The notes: a model not told the origin generated them from the letters alone. DNA of 64,000 nucleotides from Apoda limacodes (GCA_946406115.1 OX291544.1:25747521-25811520), one strand, 5' to 3'. Shown: positions 55,001-58,164, counted from the stretch's first letter. Numbers and translations: made by a program.

Positions 55001-57690
55001 GACTTGACGTAGGGCTCTAATCGGAAGGGATTAAGTAAAATTCAATAAAGGGGTAAAATAGGGATTAGAAGTTTAGAAGAAACTTAGTCAATTTTGAAGC
55101 TTAATGCATAAAAATTGCTATTTGGCTTGTATAGCCAATATTTAAGATTGACGTTTTTCATCGTTTTTGAACGCCTAGGGGGCGAAGCAAGGGATGAAAA
55201 TTTGTATGAGTCTAGTGCATGTTGCAGTTTTAATTTGACAATCATTATCATATCGGCCTATTTTGGTCCACTGCTGTACAAAAGTCTCCACTTCTTGCGA
55301 TCCTCAGCCTTTCACATGCACCTACTACCAACCAAATCAATGACAGACAATAAAATATATGTATAGGTAATAAAATATATGTATATAATAACCTACAATA
55401 ATTTGACAATATGTAGTAATTTTTTTACATCGATGTGTTAATATTGATTCAAAAAGGCATTTTTACAGATTATAGTAGAAACTGAACTAGTTTTAGCTAA
55501 TTAAAGATCAGCTTACATTTATGACAACACCATAATTGACGTAATTATGTACCAATAAGTACTAAATAGTTTATTGTATTAAACTAATAAATGCTTTCAG
55601 TAGTGCCACATTTTTTTAGTTCTGAGATAACTCATTAGGTACATAACATCTGGTTTAGATCCAGATTTTTTTGTAGTGGGGTTTAAGTTTTTATTTAATT
55701 TGAAGAATCCTTATATAGAGTTTTGCCATGTCCGTCCATTCGTCCGTCCGTATGTCAGATCCTTATGGGTACTTCCGTTTCTAATAAAATTTTACATTAA
55801 GTAATTTGGAAGGTATTGACATTAAAAGAAAAGGTACAAACGAACGAAGAAAATATTTATTTTATGTGTGTGTATGGTGTGGAGTGTCTTTTGATAGATA
55901 TTTAACTGACTTCAAAAAAGGAGGAGGTTTTCAATTCGTCGGGATCTTTTTTTTATGTAGGTGTGTTCCCCGATTACTTGCAGACGCCTGAGGGCTTAGA
56001 CTTCTCAAATTTAGCGTCACGCAAAAAAGAATGGAATCGAACAAAATGTATAAACGTAAAGTTTATGACGTCACTTTGCTTTGCTTTTCTATGCTATCGG
56101 TACCATCGCCAAGCCACTGTGCAGCACCGAAACGAAAGTCATCTATACATTAGATAGCCATATTGCAACTTTACAAAGGCGATTCCTTTTTGATATTCGT
56201 TGAATTTGCGATTGCAAATGGCGGCCTAAAATCTATTGTGGATATTCATTATATTTTTTTTTCTTTAAGTATTTTATTAAATAGGTATTTAAATGTGATG
56301 TTTGTATTAATATTTGTATTATGGGTATCTATTTGTCTCTGATATGAAGAAATATACCAACCTAAACAAAGATGCTTATTAGGCATATTGAATCTTTAAG
56401 CATTGTTATATTTTCACAACATCATAAGCAACATTTGGTAATTCAATATGATAGTGTTCTTTAGAACCTGTGTTCTAAGTATTAGTACGATTTCTAATTT
56501 AACAGACTCATAGTATATATAGAGTATATGTATAGTATACATAGCCAGATTTTCGTTACTAGGAAGCTTGAATGTTTTTACGTAAGTTCCTAATATCTTC
56601 ACAACAATATATTAAGGACAAACTAGGTACCTACCTACTAAAAAAATTAACACATTTAAATACAATAAATACCTATATTTTTTATTTTAAAACCAACTAT
56701 GAGTAAGTTGACTGAAAATAAAAGTTATAATAGCATAGTAGAGGTAAATAAATAAGAAACACATTACATAGTAGGTATAAACAAAAAACAAAAACATAAG
56801 CGATTTTTGATAATTGGCACAAATAATGTAATTTTCGAGCCGTAGTTGATGTTAATTTGGAACTAGTGAAACGCCTTTTATGTTAATGATTGTATAGAAT
56901 TTTATTACGAGTACGGACGTTTTGGTGTTCGAGAAAAAAAGTTTTTTTAGGTACTAAACTACATTTGAGGTCAGGTAACCTTTTCTCTCTTAAGCCCGTT
57001 AGACATGTAGGATATACATATGCCTATTAAATTAATATCTAAATATACCAATACAAAACTGAAACACAGTAATAGCTTAATGAATTTATTATAATAATGT
57101 ATATCGTAACATGCCTATAGTTTATATTAATATAAGTATATTATAGCTCCGAGTGTAAAGGGCTTTAGAGTTACAAAACTTTCTTCCTTATCCCATCTCT
57201 AACTAGAACAGGTTCTAACAACTGTTAATACTTATTTAACAATGCTTTGAACAAAACAGATTTGCAAGTTCTTGCAGAATTTATTAAATACCTGCTTGGC
57301 CGTTGTTTGAATGTAAGTGTTTGTGTTGAATTACTTAGCATTAATTCATGCATTATATAACTGTCGCATAGGTATTACGTGCGTATGCTATATTTTTTTT
57401 CTCAATAACTAATTACAAACATAGAAATCGTTATTTTAAAATGGCCACACAAACATCAACCTTATTTCAACAACATAAATCAATAGTACACTTTTATCAA
57501 CTGCAAATTTTAGTTTGTTTTCTGGTGACGGTTGTATGCCATGAGAATGGCGCTACATCCGTTTGCAGATTTAAACAACCATTGTTATTGCAATTGCAAA
57601 ACAAAATTGCAAAACTAACCTTTCAGTAGAATTGTAAAACATAGCCGCTTGCCTTTTCATATCATCGCCCACTGAATTATCTTCACTCAT
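217..57690 (-). CDS. SLC17-family MFS anion transporter, 8 coding exons, 3' end off window
   Basis: This is a multi-pass membrane transporter of the SLC17 branch of the major facilitator superfamily (sialin, vesicular glutamate and Na/phosphate cotransporter relatives). The join is 57690-57620, 17247-17067, 10316-10198, 8740-8626, 4291-4117, 3031-2931, 1806-1650 and 389-217, all on the minus strand. Every junction has GT-AG borders and matching phase, giving 364 codons with no stop. Helix 1 carries RVNLSVA (Arg59); helix 2 reads [14 protein letters not shown]; helix 4 and the next loop carry [13 protein letters not shown] then His170. Arg59, Glu158, Glu162 and His170 align with human sialin R57, E171, E175 and H183. 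An N-glycosylation sequon (Asn79-Gly-Thr) sits in the first loop. SLC17 proteins are usually 450-500 residues, so about 100-130 residues with the last helices lie left of base 1. Substrate cannot be read from sequence. Intron 1 is 40,372 bp. Confidence 0.93.
390..1649. other. SLC17 intron 7, no gene seen
   Basis: This AT-rich intron has no convincing coding sequence. It contains a perfect-armed hairpin around 935-967 (TTCTTGATTTAAAT and its complement). The 73-residue frame at 594-815 is low-complexity and unsupported. Confidence 0.6.
1650..1806 (-). CDS. SLC17 exon 7: central loop and seventh helix
   Basis: The acceptor TTTTAG precedes residues 255-306 plus one base. The exon has [20 protein letters not shown], then [18 protein letters not shown]. 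The paired Trp residues and NWxFYT...LPT are hallmarks of helix 7 in SLC17 proteins. The donor is GTAAAC; the leftover G joins AC of exon 8 to make Asp307. Confidence 0.94.
2041..2398 (-). mobile_element. 5'-truncated RTE-type LINE, 3' end
   Basis: The minus strand translates to RTE reverse-transcriptase C-terminal motifs: [20 protein letters not shown], then [20 protein letters not shown], then [11 protein letters not shown]. One stop interrupts it soon after. The 3' end is an (ATG)n tail at about 2041-2053, typical of RTE/BovB elements. Perfect 11-bp direct repeats ATATGATTTAT at 2030-2040 and 2399-2409 are the target-site duplication. It lies in SLC17 intron 6. Confidence 0.85.
2575..2830 (-). 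mobile_element. tRNA-derived SINE, degraded
   Basis: On the minus strand this copy runs from a tRNA-like head (GTTGGTTCGGTCTTCGAAC, near a box B) through the segment GAACATTTGTGTTTGCCC and GTGTCTGGGTTTTTTA to a tail ATATTTATTTATTATGG. The second copy in the window (19560-19835) has the same order of parts. I recognise the plan from common lepidopteran SINEs; the family name is not asserted. Confidence 0.6.
2931..3031 (-). CDS. SLC17 exon 6: helix 6 and central cytosolic loop
   Basis: The acceptor CTCCGCAG leaves GT, which completes Gly221. Residues 222-254 read [20 protein letters not shown], then a loop ending ELKYIQ. The family typically has a W-rich helix 6 followed by a SP/TP turn and a Y-I motif at this place. 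The exon ends on a codon boundary at the donor GTTTTA. Confidence 0.93.
3032..4116. other. SLC17 intron 5, no gene seen
   Basis: The intron is AT-rich. Two diverged neighbouring repeats share a GGTAC-(A)CNGCCATCT-TATAAAAG core at about 3495 and 3590. No coding sequence was recognised. Confidence 0.55.
4117..4291 (-). CDS. SLC17 exon 5: helices 4 to 6
   Basis: The exon starts GGA GTG ACG TAC after GTGTACAG and encodes residues 163-220 plus one base. [16 protein letters not shown] is the classic family motif after helix 4 and includes His170; [20 protein letters not shown] covers helix 5. An upstream AG at 4310-4309 would add nine residues before GVTYP, but joining at 4291 rebuilds the unbroken family motif EGLFE-GVTYP, so the downstream acceptor is preferred. 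The donor is GTGAGT. Confidence 0.94.
5003..5163 (+). mobile_element. 3' tail of the window's main LINE family
   Basis: The sequence encodes the end of the LINE ORF2 ([18 protein letters not shown]) and then the 3' untranslated tail GACCGCTTACCATCAGGCGG, a short GC stem and TTAGTGGTATAAAAAAAAA. The same tail ends the longer copy at 26859. The copy is severely 5'-truncated and lies in SLC17 intron 4. Confidence 0.85.
5563..6647. mobile_element. Large foldback element with long diverged inverted repeats
   Basis: The left arm (about 5563-5800) and the reverse complement of the right arm (about 6430-6647) share colinear blocks: AAGTATTTCGAAGTTAAT against AAGTATTCCAAAGTTAAT, AAATTTTGGCATGTCAT against AAATTTTGGTATGTCAT, then CTAACTTGAG and AAGTTGTAG. 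The arms are over 200 bp and diverged. The roughly 630-bp centre is AT-rich with no coding sequence. No clean target duplication was found. Confidence 0.6.
6959..7208. mobile_element. 250-bp MITE with TTAA (or TTA) flanks
   Basis: The left end GGAGCAGTTACATGGGCAAT is matched in inverted orientation by ATTGCCCATGTAACTGTTCC at the right. TTAA flanks both sides (6955-6958 and 7209-7212), with one extra terminal base on the right. This fits a TTAA-target element (piggyBac or Kolobok type) or, if the duplication is TTA, a Harbinger type. The 89-residue frame inside is not credible as a gene. Confidence 0.75.
7529..7596 (-). repeat. tRNA-like sequence with intact pol III boxes A and B
   Basis: The minus strand has box A TAGCTCAATGG (7587-7577) and box B GGTTCAAGTCC (7545-7535). 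The D stem (GCTC/GAGC) and the anticodon stem (CTTAC/GTAAG) pair perfectly around loop GCGGAAT. The acceptor and T stems do not pair fully. It is more likely a tRNA-derived SINE head or tRNA pseudogene than a working tRNA. Confidence 0.6.
8626..8740 (-). CDS. SLC17 exon 4: third helix and start of helix 4
   Basis: The acceptor TTTGCTTTCAG precedes G GCG TTC GGG. Residues 125-162 read [20 protein letters not shown] and then [10 protein letters not shown]. This matches the family order of helix 3, a short TP-containing loop and helix 4. Glu158 and Glu162 correspond to the two helix-4 glutamates important for proton-coupled transport in sialin. The exon ends on a codon boundary at the donor GTAATA. 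Confidence 0.94.
8741..10197. other. SLC17 intron 3, no gene seen
   Basis: The intron is mostly unassigned AT-rich sequence. A fragment of a dispersed repeat with the core AACTTCAAAAAAGGGAGGAG lies at about 9312-9349; related copies occur at 32625, 55905 and 58905. The frames at 9093-9374 and 9894-10130 show no family features. Confidence 0.55.
10198..10316 (-). CDS. SLC17 exon 3: second transmembrane helix
   Basis: The acceptor CTTGTTTCAG is followed by CGG CCA GAA TTT GAC TGG, the family's E/DFDW signature before helix 2, then [20 protein letters not shown] and [10 protein letters not shown] (residues 85-124). Two donors overlap here. GTAACA at 10205 would leave one base and break the frame into exon 4. 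GTTCGT at 10197 leaves AG, which joins the G of exon 4 as Arg and restores GGNR-AFGIG. The second donor is therefore the one used. Confidence 0.93.
12572..12790 (+). pseudogene. N-terminal part of jockey-type Gag (ORF1), frameshifted
   Basis: The frame encodes a Pro/Ser/Ala-rich leader and then [20 protein letters not shown] and [20 protein letters not shown]. This matches the start of jockey-clade Gag, where a P-P-V/I-basic stretch and an xINxTHARN motif precede the knuckles. It stops at 12788-12790. The homologous reading continues in another frame as [20 protein letters not shown] and onward to the next entry, so one indel near 12770-12790 broke the gene. Confidence 0.75.
12913..13701 (+). 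CDS. Jockey-type Gag (ORF1) with three CCHC zinc knuckles, 5' broken
   Basis: Gag coats the element RNA in retrotransposition particles. This frame is 262 codons from its first Met, but homologous reading starts upstream of it. Three knuckles follow one another: [27 protein letters not shown] and [17 protein letters not shown] basic stretch (KHKKGKM) and a Pro/Ala-rich tail come next. The order and spacing are those of jockey-clade Gag proteins. The stop at 13699-13701 is followed by ORF2 start sequence at 13821. The opposite-strand frames at 12470-12772 and 13040-13356 are antisense shadows of its GC-rich codons. Transposon origin is clear; activity is unlikely. Confidence 0.8.
   Translation: MIAQGLPVREVHRMYNGRNRSECYDMVLVVLDLTKEGKAIFNIKDICSLKGIRVETPHKRSTPGQCHRCQLYGHAQRNCTRRPRCVKCLRDHATPHCDRNRDNASDPVACVLCRSEGHPANYRGCPKAPKQNPRKHKKGKMRPSAPCQQAPLLPAPLPAVNAWSRPPALVDATKSKETDKLLSALPGPVSVTGTHNPAPLMFRDIPRPAPMRSAPAPLAQMRLAPPLTYLALPRNTAQTAEQQHLSVLAEISRARRPKPSLL
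14196..14879. other. Unassigned insertion splitting the RTE relic
   Basis: Where the RTE protein should run on directly from AQRGMTRA to the RRRTK motif, about 680 bp of unrelated sequence intervenes. Its left edge CAGAGGCGGCTCGTGA resembles hAT terminal repeats, but I found no matching right end. A GC-rich patch lies at 14541-14580. Nothing coding was recognised. Confidence 0.45.
15191..16990. other. Distal SLC17 intron 2, no gene seen
   Basis: The stretch is AT-rich. The part ending at about 16560 in AAATAAAATAAATAAATAAA looks like a retroelement 3' tail. The frames at 16067-16333 and 16266-16565 have no recognisable domain. Confidence 0.5.
17067..17247 (-). CDS. SLC17 exon 2: first transmembrane helix and luminal loop
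   Basis: The acceptor is TTACAG; the exon opens with one base completing Arg24 and encodes residues 25-84. A basic stretch (WRKRR) precedes helix 1 ([19 protein letters not shown]), followed by NLSVAVVAM. Arg59 is the conserved helix-1 arginine of the family. The following loop has the sequon Asn79-Gly-Thr. The exon ends on a codon boundary at the donor GTATGT. The open frame at 17053-17256 in another phase is a shadow of this exon. Confidence 0.93.
17680..18056 (+). repeat. Hairpin-ended dispersed repeat, copy A (internal segment missing)
   Basis: It begins AAATTTTTGAAGTGAAAACT and ends in the hairpin GCACTCCCGGAGTGC (18027-18041), CAACTCG and a T run. GAAGTGAAAAC near the start is inverted as GTTTTCACTTC near the end. 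Compared with the copy at 34858-35518 it lacks about 290 bp, joining GACGG directly to AAACC, but it retains the segment with GATTATGAGTAGTACAGGGA. Confidence 0.75.
18585..18792 (-). mobile_element. 3' tail of main LINE family
   Basis: In reverse complement the sequence reads the ORF2 end (FKRSY-like KEVIRFLK) and then GCTTACCATCAATCGGACCG and CCACCGCAGTGGTATTG, as in the 26-kb copy. It is 5'-truncated and diverged. Confidence 0.8.
19560..19835 (-). mobile_element. tRNA-derived SINE
   Basis: The minus strand has a box A-like GGTGGCTGATATGG, a perfect box B TGGGTTCGATTCC (19799-19787), the family segment AACATTTGATGTGATGAACA, and a 3' end GCGCTGTGTG followed by CAAATTATTTATTCATTTAT. The same order of parts is seen in the copy at 2575-2830. 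Confidence 0.7.
20755..20900 (-). mobile_element. Probable RTE-like 3' fragment
   Basis: The plus strand reads CAGCCCGTAATCGTCCACTG and CTGGATATAGG. In reverse complement this resembles the 3' ends of lepidopteran RTE-like LINEs (QR/ADDNGL region and tail). It is short and degraded. Confidence 0.4.
21000..22860. other. Intron 1 stretch, no gene or element recognised
   Basis: Apart from a short duplicated motif AATAATGTATATGTGTGT at about 21597 and 21639, I see only unique-looking AT-rich sequence. Several small frames here have no domain or composition support. Confidence 0.45.
22870..22945. repeat. A-rich low-complexity run
   Basis: Long A runs are broken by single T, C or G bases. It lies directly left of a MITE. 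Confidence 0.8.
22988..23268. mobile_element. 281-bp MITE with perfect 23-bp terminal inverted repeats
   Basis: The ends are exact inverted copies, starting GGGGCCGTCCATTAATCACG at the left and finishing with its complement. They are flanked by TTT on each side (22985-22987 and 23269-23271). The interior has C-rich patches (CCCCCCCTCCCCC) alternating with TCACGTG-like motifs. The 64-residue frame inside is not a gene. Confidence 0.85.
23400..23993 (+). repeat. Hairpin-ended dispersed repeat, copy B
   Basis: The same ends as copy A are present (AAATTTTTGAAGTGAAAACT and hairpin GCACTCCCGGAGTGC then CAACTCA and T run). Copy B keeps the roughly 290-bp internal segment missing from copy A but lacks about 75 bp that A and C have (ATTATAATTTTT joins directly to GATGTCAAATATAC). 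The 159-residue minus-strand frame over it is considered fortuitous. Confidence 0.75.
24045..24185 (+). mobile_element. LINE 3' end with AATAAA and ATCT tail
   Basis: GGTCGCCTGGCAGAGATCGC, TTAAGCGATAAGGCCGCC and TTTGGTGTGCAATAAAGAAT followed by (ATCT)n form a 3' end I recognise as common in lepidopteran genomes. The polyadenylation signal is AATAAA near 24160. It is a 5'-truncated fragment. Confidence 0.65.
25085..26859 (+). pseudogene. Jockey/CR1-type LINE, reverse transcriptase with frameshifts, poly-A tail
   Basis: It is a non-LTR retrotransposon ORF2 without its endonuclease domain (5'-truncated). Frame 1 (to 26079) carries fingers and palm motifs: [20 protein letters not shown], then [20 protein letters not shown] and [13 protein letters not shown]. 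Frame 2 (25863-26552) has [18 protein letters not shown], the catalytic YADD of CYADDST, and the thumb region [14 protein letters not shown] and [16 protein letters not shown]. Frame 3 (26500-26793) has the C-terminus [15 protein letters not shown]. The first break is a deletion of about 20 bp near 25870 that a decayed relative at 46750 does not share. A 3' tail GACCGCTTACCATCAGGCGG and A17 end the copy. It lies in SLC17 intron 1, antisense to the gene. Confidence 0.9.
27000..28655. other. Intron 1 stretch, no gene recognised
   Basis: The stretch is AT-rich. Two related segments GTACGTATGTTGTGC..ATATCGGAAGGTTTTT and GTACGTAGCATATGCC..ATATCGAAAGGTTTTT occur about 100 bp apart at 27608 and 27710. 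No element ends were identified. Confidence 0.45.
28660..29480 (-). pseudogene. YqaJ-type exonuclease domain of a DNA transposon (C-terminal half)
   Basis: This is a lambda-exonuclease/YqaJ-like nuclease domain fused downstream of the transposase domain. Reading from high to low coordinate: [19 protein letters not shown] (29440-29380), then HGQKFENVA, then GATPDAIV and ILEIKCP. These carry the family's Glu, Asp and Glu-x-Lys metal-site residues. After a frameshift near 29085 the domain goes on as [18 protein letters not shown] and [19 protein letters not shown]. The entry into this block also needs a frame change in the A run at about 29462. Both could be single-base losses. It shares reading direction and order with the transposase block upstream. 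Confidence 0.78.
29542..30885 (-). pseudogene. Mutator-like transposase domain (Pfam Mutator type), one in-frame stop
   Basis: One frame runs from 30885 to 29542, broken only by TAG at 30690-30688. The N-terminal part reads [20 protein letters not shown]; after the stop come [20 protein letters not shown] and [20 protein letters not shown], then [34 protein letters not shown] and [16 protein letters not shown], ending with [20 protein letters not shown]. The NINTGA, SGAA, ME-DI-VEGF and DGD motifs match the Mutator-like domain that arthropods often carry fused to YqaJ. The acidic residues of ME-D and DGD are candidate catalytic positions. A conserved Trp codon (TGG) to TAG change would explain the stop. 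The element lies in SLC17 intron 1, same strand as the gene. Confidence 0.8.
30886..31035 (-). pseudogene. N-terminal exon of the Mutator/YqaJ transposon protein, two frameshifts
   Basis: An acceptor TTTGCAG at 31036 opens an exon reading NIGRRII in one frame, [20 protein letters not shown] in a second, and [20 protein letters not shown] in the third, which leads into the main frame. The first change is at a T7 run, the second at a T4 run. This order (GRRI, NH-PF-C-F, RNG/YG-basic, C-x2-C) is the usual start of the domain. Confidence 0.65.
31290..31435 (-). pseudogene. Upstream exon of the transposon protein, copy 1
   Basis: The acceptor TATTACAG is followed by an open stretch reading [20 protein letters not shown] and [20 protein letters not shown], ending at a strong donor CCA-GTAAGT. 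An alternative GT four bases on (AA-GTATAA) would leave two bases and match the phase of the next exon at 31035. The stretch is acidic and Ser/Thr-rich, with no known domain. Confidence 0.5.
31917..32035 (-). pseudogene. Upstream exon of the transposon protein, diverged copy 2
   Basis: The frame reads [20 protein letters not shown] and [16 protein letters not shown] before a donor CG-GTAAAT. It aligns residue by residue with copy 1, and the flanking intron sequences are similar too (TAATTTTTCTTTAGTTAA against TAATTTTTGTTTAGTTAA), so a segment with exon and intron was duplicated about 600 bp apart. Confidence 0.5.
32903..33595. mobile_element. Foldback MITE, outer element, split by a nested MITE
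   Basis: Inverted arms pair around 32955-33100: TTACTTATTTTCAAAATCTG..CAGTTTGAAGTTTG against its near-complement on the right. The right end reads GTGCATCTTTTTGAAGCCGG TTG. The same family at 48238-48483 is uninterrupted, which shows that 33106-33544 was inserted later. Confidence 0.75.
33106..33544. mobile_element. 439-bp MITE with TTAA target duplication, nested
   Basis: The terminal inverted repeats GGGCGCGTTCGTTCTGGGAT and ATCCCAGAACGAACGCGCTC differ at one base. TTAA flanks each side (33102-33105 and 33545-33548). Internal AACGAACGN(A/T)TGACAG motifs recur at about 33246, 33415 and 33479, like subterminal transposase-binding repeats. No coding capacity. TTAA targets point to a piggyBac- or Kolobok-type transposase. 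Confidence 0.88.
33727..33746. repeat. Short GTAG microsatellite
   Basis: AGTAGGTAGGTAGGTAAGTA is a short tetranucleotide run. TACC-rich sequence continues to about 33950 without clear structure. Confidence 0.6.
34858..35518 (-). repeat. Hairpin-ended dispersed repeat, copy C (longest)
   Basis: This reverse-oriented copy starts with an A run and CGAGTTGCACTCCGGGAGTG and ends TTTCACTTCAAGAATT. It contains both internal segments, each of which is missing from one of the other two copies (17680, 23400), so it is the closest to full length. A 161-residue plus-strand frame starts inside at 35096; it shares 50-60 residues with the antisense frame in copy B and then diverges after a 4-nt indel, so I do not call it a gene. 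Confidence 0.75.
35519..36235 (+). repeat. CCGG-(C/T)AAGTGC repeat with internal duplication
   Basis: The left end AAACCGGTTAAGTGCAAGTC, then GGGGTTTCGTAC, and the right end GAGGTTCGAAACCCTAAT match a repeat common in Lepidoptera. Two internal blocks (about 35640-35900 and 35925-36180) share TTTCATGATTCTAGG, AAAGTACCCCATA and GAGTGAAAGGGGCTTGACAG / GAGTAAAAGGGTCTTGACAG, indicating duplication within the element. Confidence 0.65.
36974..37008. repeat. (AT)n microsatellite
   Basis: About 17 uninterrupted AT units. The 147-residue minus-strand frame running through it (with a Tyr-Ile repeat) is an artefact. Confidence 0.95.
38703..38829. mobile_element. 127-bp MITE with 3-bp TAA duplication
   Basis: GGCTGGGTTGCACCAACTAA at the left is repeated in exact inverted form at the right. 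TAA flanks both ends (38700-38702 and 38830-38832), suggesting a Harbinger-type non-autonomous element. Confidence 0.8.
38757..39263. repeat. Direct tandem duplication of ~265/240 bp including half of the MITE
   Basis: Unit 1 (about 38757-39022) and unit 2 (about 39023-39263) both run from TATGCAACTTTTCATA through the right half of the MITE, GTAGAATTTTCCTTACATTC and AAAGGCGTTAAATAAA to GATCTTTTTTTGGAG. Unit 2 has an internal deletion and scattered substitutions. Confidence 0.8.
39454..39770. repeat. Three tandem units of ~106 bp
   Basis: Units start TTGATCGTAGACTAGTAGTT or variants at 39454, 39562 and 39666 and end GGCTGTATATCTGAAAC or variants. CCGG-AAGTGC family sequence (GCGGTCAAGTACGAGTGACC) follows directly at about 39789. 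Confidence 0.75.
40663..41010 (-). mobile_element. LINE fragment, ORF2 C-terminus and 3' tail
   Basis: In reverse complement an open frame encodes [20 protein letters not shown] and [20 protein letters not shown], nearly identical to residues encoded at 26560-26790. The 3' tail and a run of about 16 A (T on plus strand) follow. It is a 5'-truncated copy of the main LINE family. Confidence 0.88.
41782..42230 (-). repeat. Lepidopteran-type repeat with ...AGTCCGACTCGCAC end
   Basis: It starts GGGTTCTGTACCCAAAGGG and ends CGCGAGTCCGACTCGCACTT. An internal segment CTCCCATACAACAAACGTGA is present twice (about 41982 and 42131), so a duplication of about 150 bp lies inside. Fragments of the same family occur at 43455, 50590 and 58165. 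Confidence 0.6.
42231..44810. other. Intron 1 stretch, no gene recognised
   Basis: Overlapping opposite-strand frames of 73-83 codons at 42763-43024 are the only notable ones, and neither matches a family I know. A short hairpin pair occurs at 42658-42700. A GGTTCC-type repeat fragment lies at 43455-43492. Confidence 0.4.
44816..44975. repeat. 34-bp tandem repeat, 4.7 copies
   Basis: Units begin at 44816, 44850, 44884, 44918 and 44952 (AGAGCATCTCCTTGAATATA plus AGAATGTTTTT). The spacing is exactly 34 bp with only 0-3 differences per unit, so the array is recent. Confidence 0.95.
44976..46229. other. Intron 1 stretch, no gene recognised
   Basis: AT-rich sequence. ACTAGCTGTGACCACGGCTC at about 45349 is the start of a dispersed repeat common in Lepidoptera. 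No coding region is supported. Confidence 0.4.
46230..47160 (+). pseudogene. Heavily decayed LINE ORF2 of the main family
   Basis: It aligns with 25085-26200: AGCTGCCGAGGGAAACTTTT, GCCGATCTACTGGGCAGTCT, GGTGACCTTCTAGTGTAT and GCGAAGGCGTTCGATCGTGT are shared or nearly so. Many indels and stops break it and much of the fingers region is deleted. An internal direct duplication of about 50 bp (AAAGGAAGTGTAAGGCAACT twice, near 46652 and 46701) has arisen within this copy. Around 46750 it keeps about 20 bp that the 26-kb copy lost. Confidence 0.8.
47544..47727. mobile_element. 184-bp MITE-like inverted repeat
   Basis: GGGAGCTTATTGCGAAAAAA at the left pairs with TTTTTTGCAATAAGCTCCC at the right, and inner blocks (TTCGAGTCTCG/CTCGAGACCTGA, ACATGTATGGAAGTACAT/ACATGTACTTCTATACAT) also pair. 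Flanking duplications are unclear. Confidence 0.65.
48238..48483. mobile_element. Foldback MITE, uninterrupted copy of the 32.9-kb family
   Basis: It runs from AACAACCGGCTTTATAAAAG through TTACTTATTTTCAAAAATCTG to the inverted right arm AACTTCAAACTGTAATTCAG and GTGCATCTTTTTGAAGCCAG. Arms are about 100 bp around a short spacer. Confidence 0.75.
48858..49066 (-). mobile_element. LINE fragment of the main family
   Basis: In reverse complement it carries the ORF2 end and the segment before the 3' tail (GCTCGCCATCGGCAGGAAAA, TTCTTCAAGAAAAAAGTTAT). The poly-A end is missing at the left and sequence is diverged. Confidence 0.75.
49355..49640. repeat. 122-bp tandem repeat, 2.3 units
   Basis: CGCCGCTCCAAGATGGCGGA starts units at about 49361, 49484 and 49606, each followed by ATATGGGTATCAAATGAAAG and AACATCACACTAAAT. 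The third unit is partial. Confidence 0.85.
50590..50841. repeat. CCGGCCAAGTGCGAGT repeat with inverted ends
   Basis: AAACCGGCCAAGTGCGAGTT at the left is inverted as TCTCACACTTGGCCGGTTT at the right. The interior has GGGTTCCGTACC, CGAAGCGGTCACCCATCCAA and AGATGGCACTGTACC. Confidence 0.65.
51961..52365. mobile_element. 405-bp foldback element with ~155-bp arms and 9-bp target duplication
   Basis: Left arm ACGTCTGTAAAGTTAGCATT, AAATTTGTCG.., TATATGCCCTGGTAATGCCA pairs with the complement of the right arm along about 155 bp at high identity, around a spacer of about 90 bp. CGATAATTG occurs at 51952-51960 and 52366-52374. Long arms plus a 9-bp duplication are the pattern of Mutator-like (MULE) non-autonomous elements. 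Confidence 0.82.
52850..53190. other. Probable dispersed repeat fragment
   Basis: GGTCACCAATTCAATGTCTG and CACCCGACGTTGCTTGGCTG resemble a motif also found in the 50.6-kb repeat (GGTCACCCATCCAAGTACTG then GACGTTGCTTAAC). No coding region. Confidence 0.35.
54040..54540 (+). pseudogene. Penelope-like element fragment with GIY-YIG endonuclease
   Basis: Reading [20 protein letters not shown] (about 54071-54130) is the RT-endonuclease linker seen in Penelope-like ORFs. After a tandem array, [20 protein letters not shown] (54256-54315) is the GIY-YIG nuclease core with the usual Tyr-Ile-Gly, Arg and His positions. [17 protein letters not shown] and AWNSVI near 54450-54510 match the C-terminal end. 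Stops and frameshifts are frequent. The reverse transcriptase is absent. These single-ORF retroelements cut DNA with this domain to prime integration. Confidence 0.82.
54133..54284 (+). repeat. 38-bp tandem array made from the GIY-YIG core
   Basis: Units begin at 54133, 54172, 54210 and 54247, with a partial fifth at 54285 (spacings 39, 38, 37, 38). Each holds TATATCGGACAAAC and AACGCACAATAGCAGAACGG, that is, the codons for [12 protein letters not shown]. Spacing is not a multiple of three, so only the last unit is in frame with the downstream domain. Confidence 0.9.
55225..55335 (-). mobile_element. Probable RTE-like 3' fragment
   Basis: ATCATATCGGCCTATTTTGG and TCCACTGCTGTACAAAAGTC resemble, in reverse complement, the 3' end of RTE-like LINEs as also seen at 2041 and 20755. 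The fragment is short. Confidence 0.4.
55400..57619. other. Proximal intron 1, no gene recognised
   Basis: A dispersed repeat start TGACTTCAAAAAAGGAGGAG lies at about 55908. Otherwise the sequence is AT-rich with TACCTA-rich patches and no supported coding region up to the exon 1 donor. Confidence 0.45.
57620..57690 (-). CDS. SLC17 exon 1: start codon and cytosolic N-terminus
   Basis: The ATG (complement of 57690-57688) follows GCGAAA, an acceptable insect start context. The exon encodes residues 1-24, an acidic then basic tail ([14 protein letters not shown]) with no membrane segment or signal peptide. It ends GAA AG before the donor GTTAGT. The two leftover bases plus the A that opens exon 2 make an Arg codon, which supports pairing these exons across 40 kb. 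No dileucine sorting signal like that of human sialin is visible. The start call rests on phase agreement and the family's short cytosolic N-terminus. Confidence 0.82.
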
Positions 57691-57893
57691 TTTCGCACTA
57701 CACTTCACTGTAACTTGAAATTGGAAACCGCTAGGGTTCACCGCTCAATTGGTTTACTTCACCGAATCATATGAACAGATGTATAACCAACTTTATTCCT
57801 TAGACATAGAGTTGAAATTACGATGACGATTTAGGATAAATTTTTCGAGGCTGGCAAGTCGATGTGCGACGCCCGCGCCTTTCACTGTACTGA
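57691..57893 (-). promoter_or_regulatory. Putative 5' UTR and initiator of the SLC17 gene
   Basis: On the minus strand an insect-type initiator TCAGT (complement of 57893-57889) lies about 200 nt upstream of the start codon in a locally GC-richer stretch. I see no TATA box 30 nt upstream. If used, the transcript would start near 57891 and have a 5' UTR of about 200 nt without an intron. This is inferred from motif and distance only. Confidence 0.3.
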
Positions 57894-58164
57894 GTCCACT
57901 ACGAGCGCCCACTTACTAGTAGGTACGTACACTTGTCCCCCCACTAGCTGAACGTTTATCGTTGTAGCCACGATACGAGACGTGAAGTTATTTATAAGCA
58001 CATATAAGGCAAAAATAAAATTTACAAGCTTTTCCATTGTTTCCGCCAGTCTTCCTCTGGAAATTCTAAGGCACCGATCCCACAGAAAACGGTGTGAAGT
58101 TCTGCGATTCGCGTTTAATGTCATATCTCGTCAAGCTGTCTAGACTTGTAAAGTTCTTACATTG

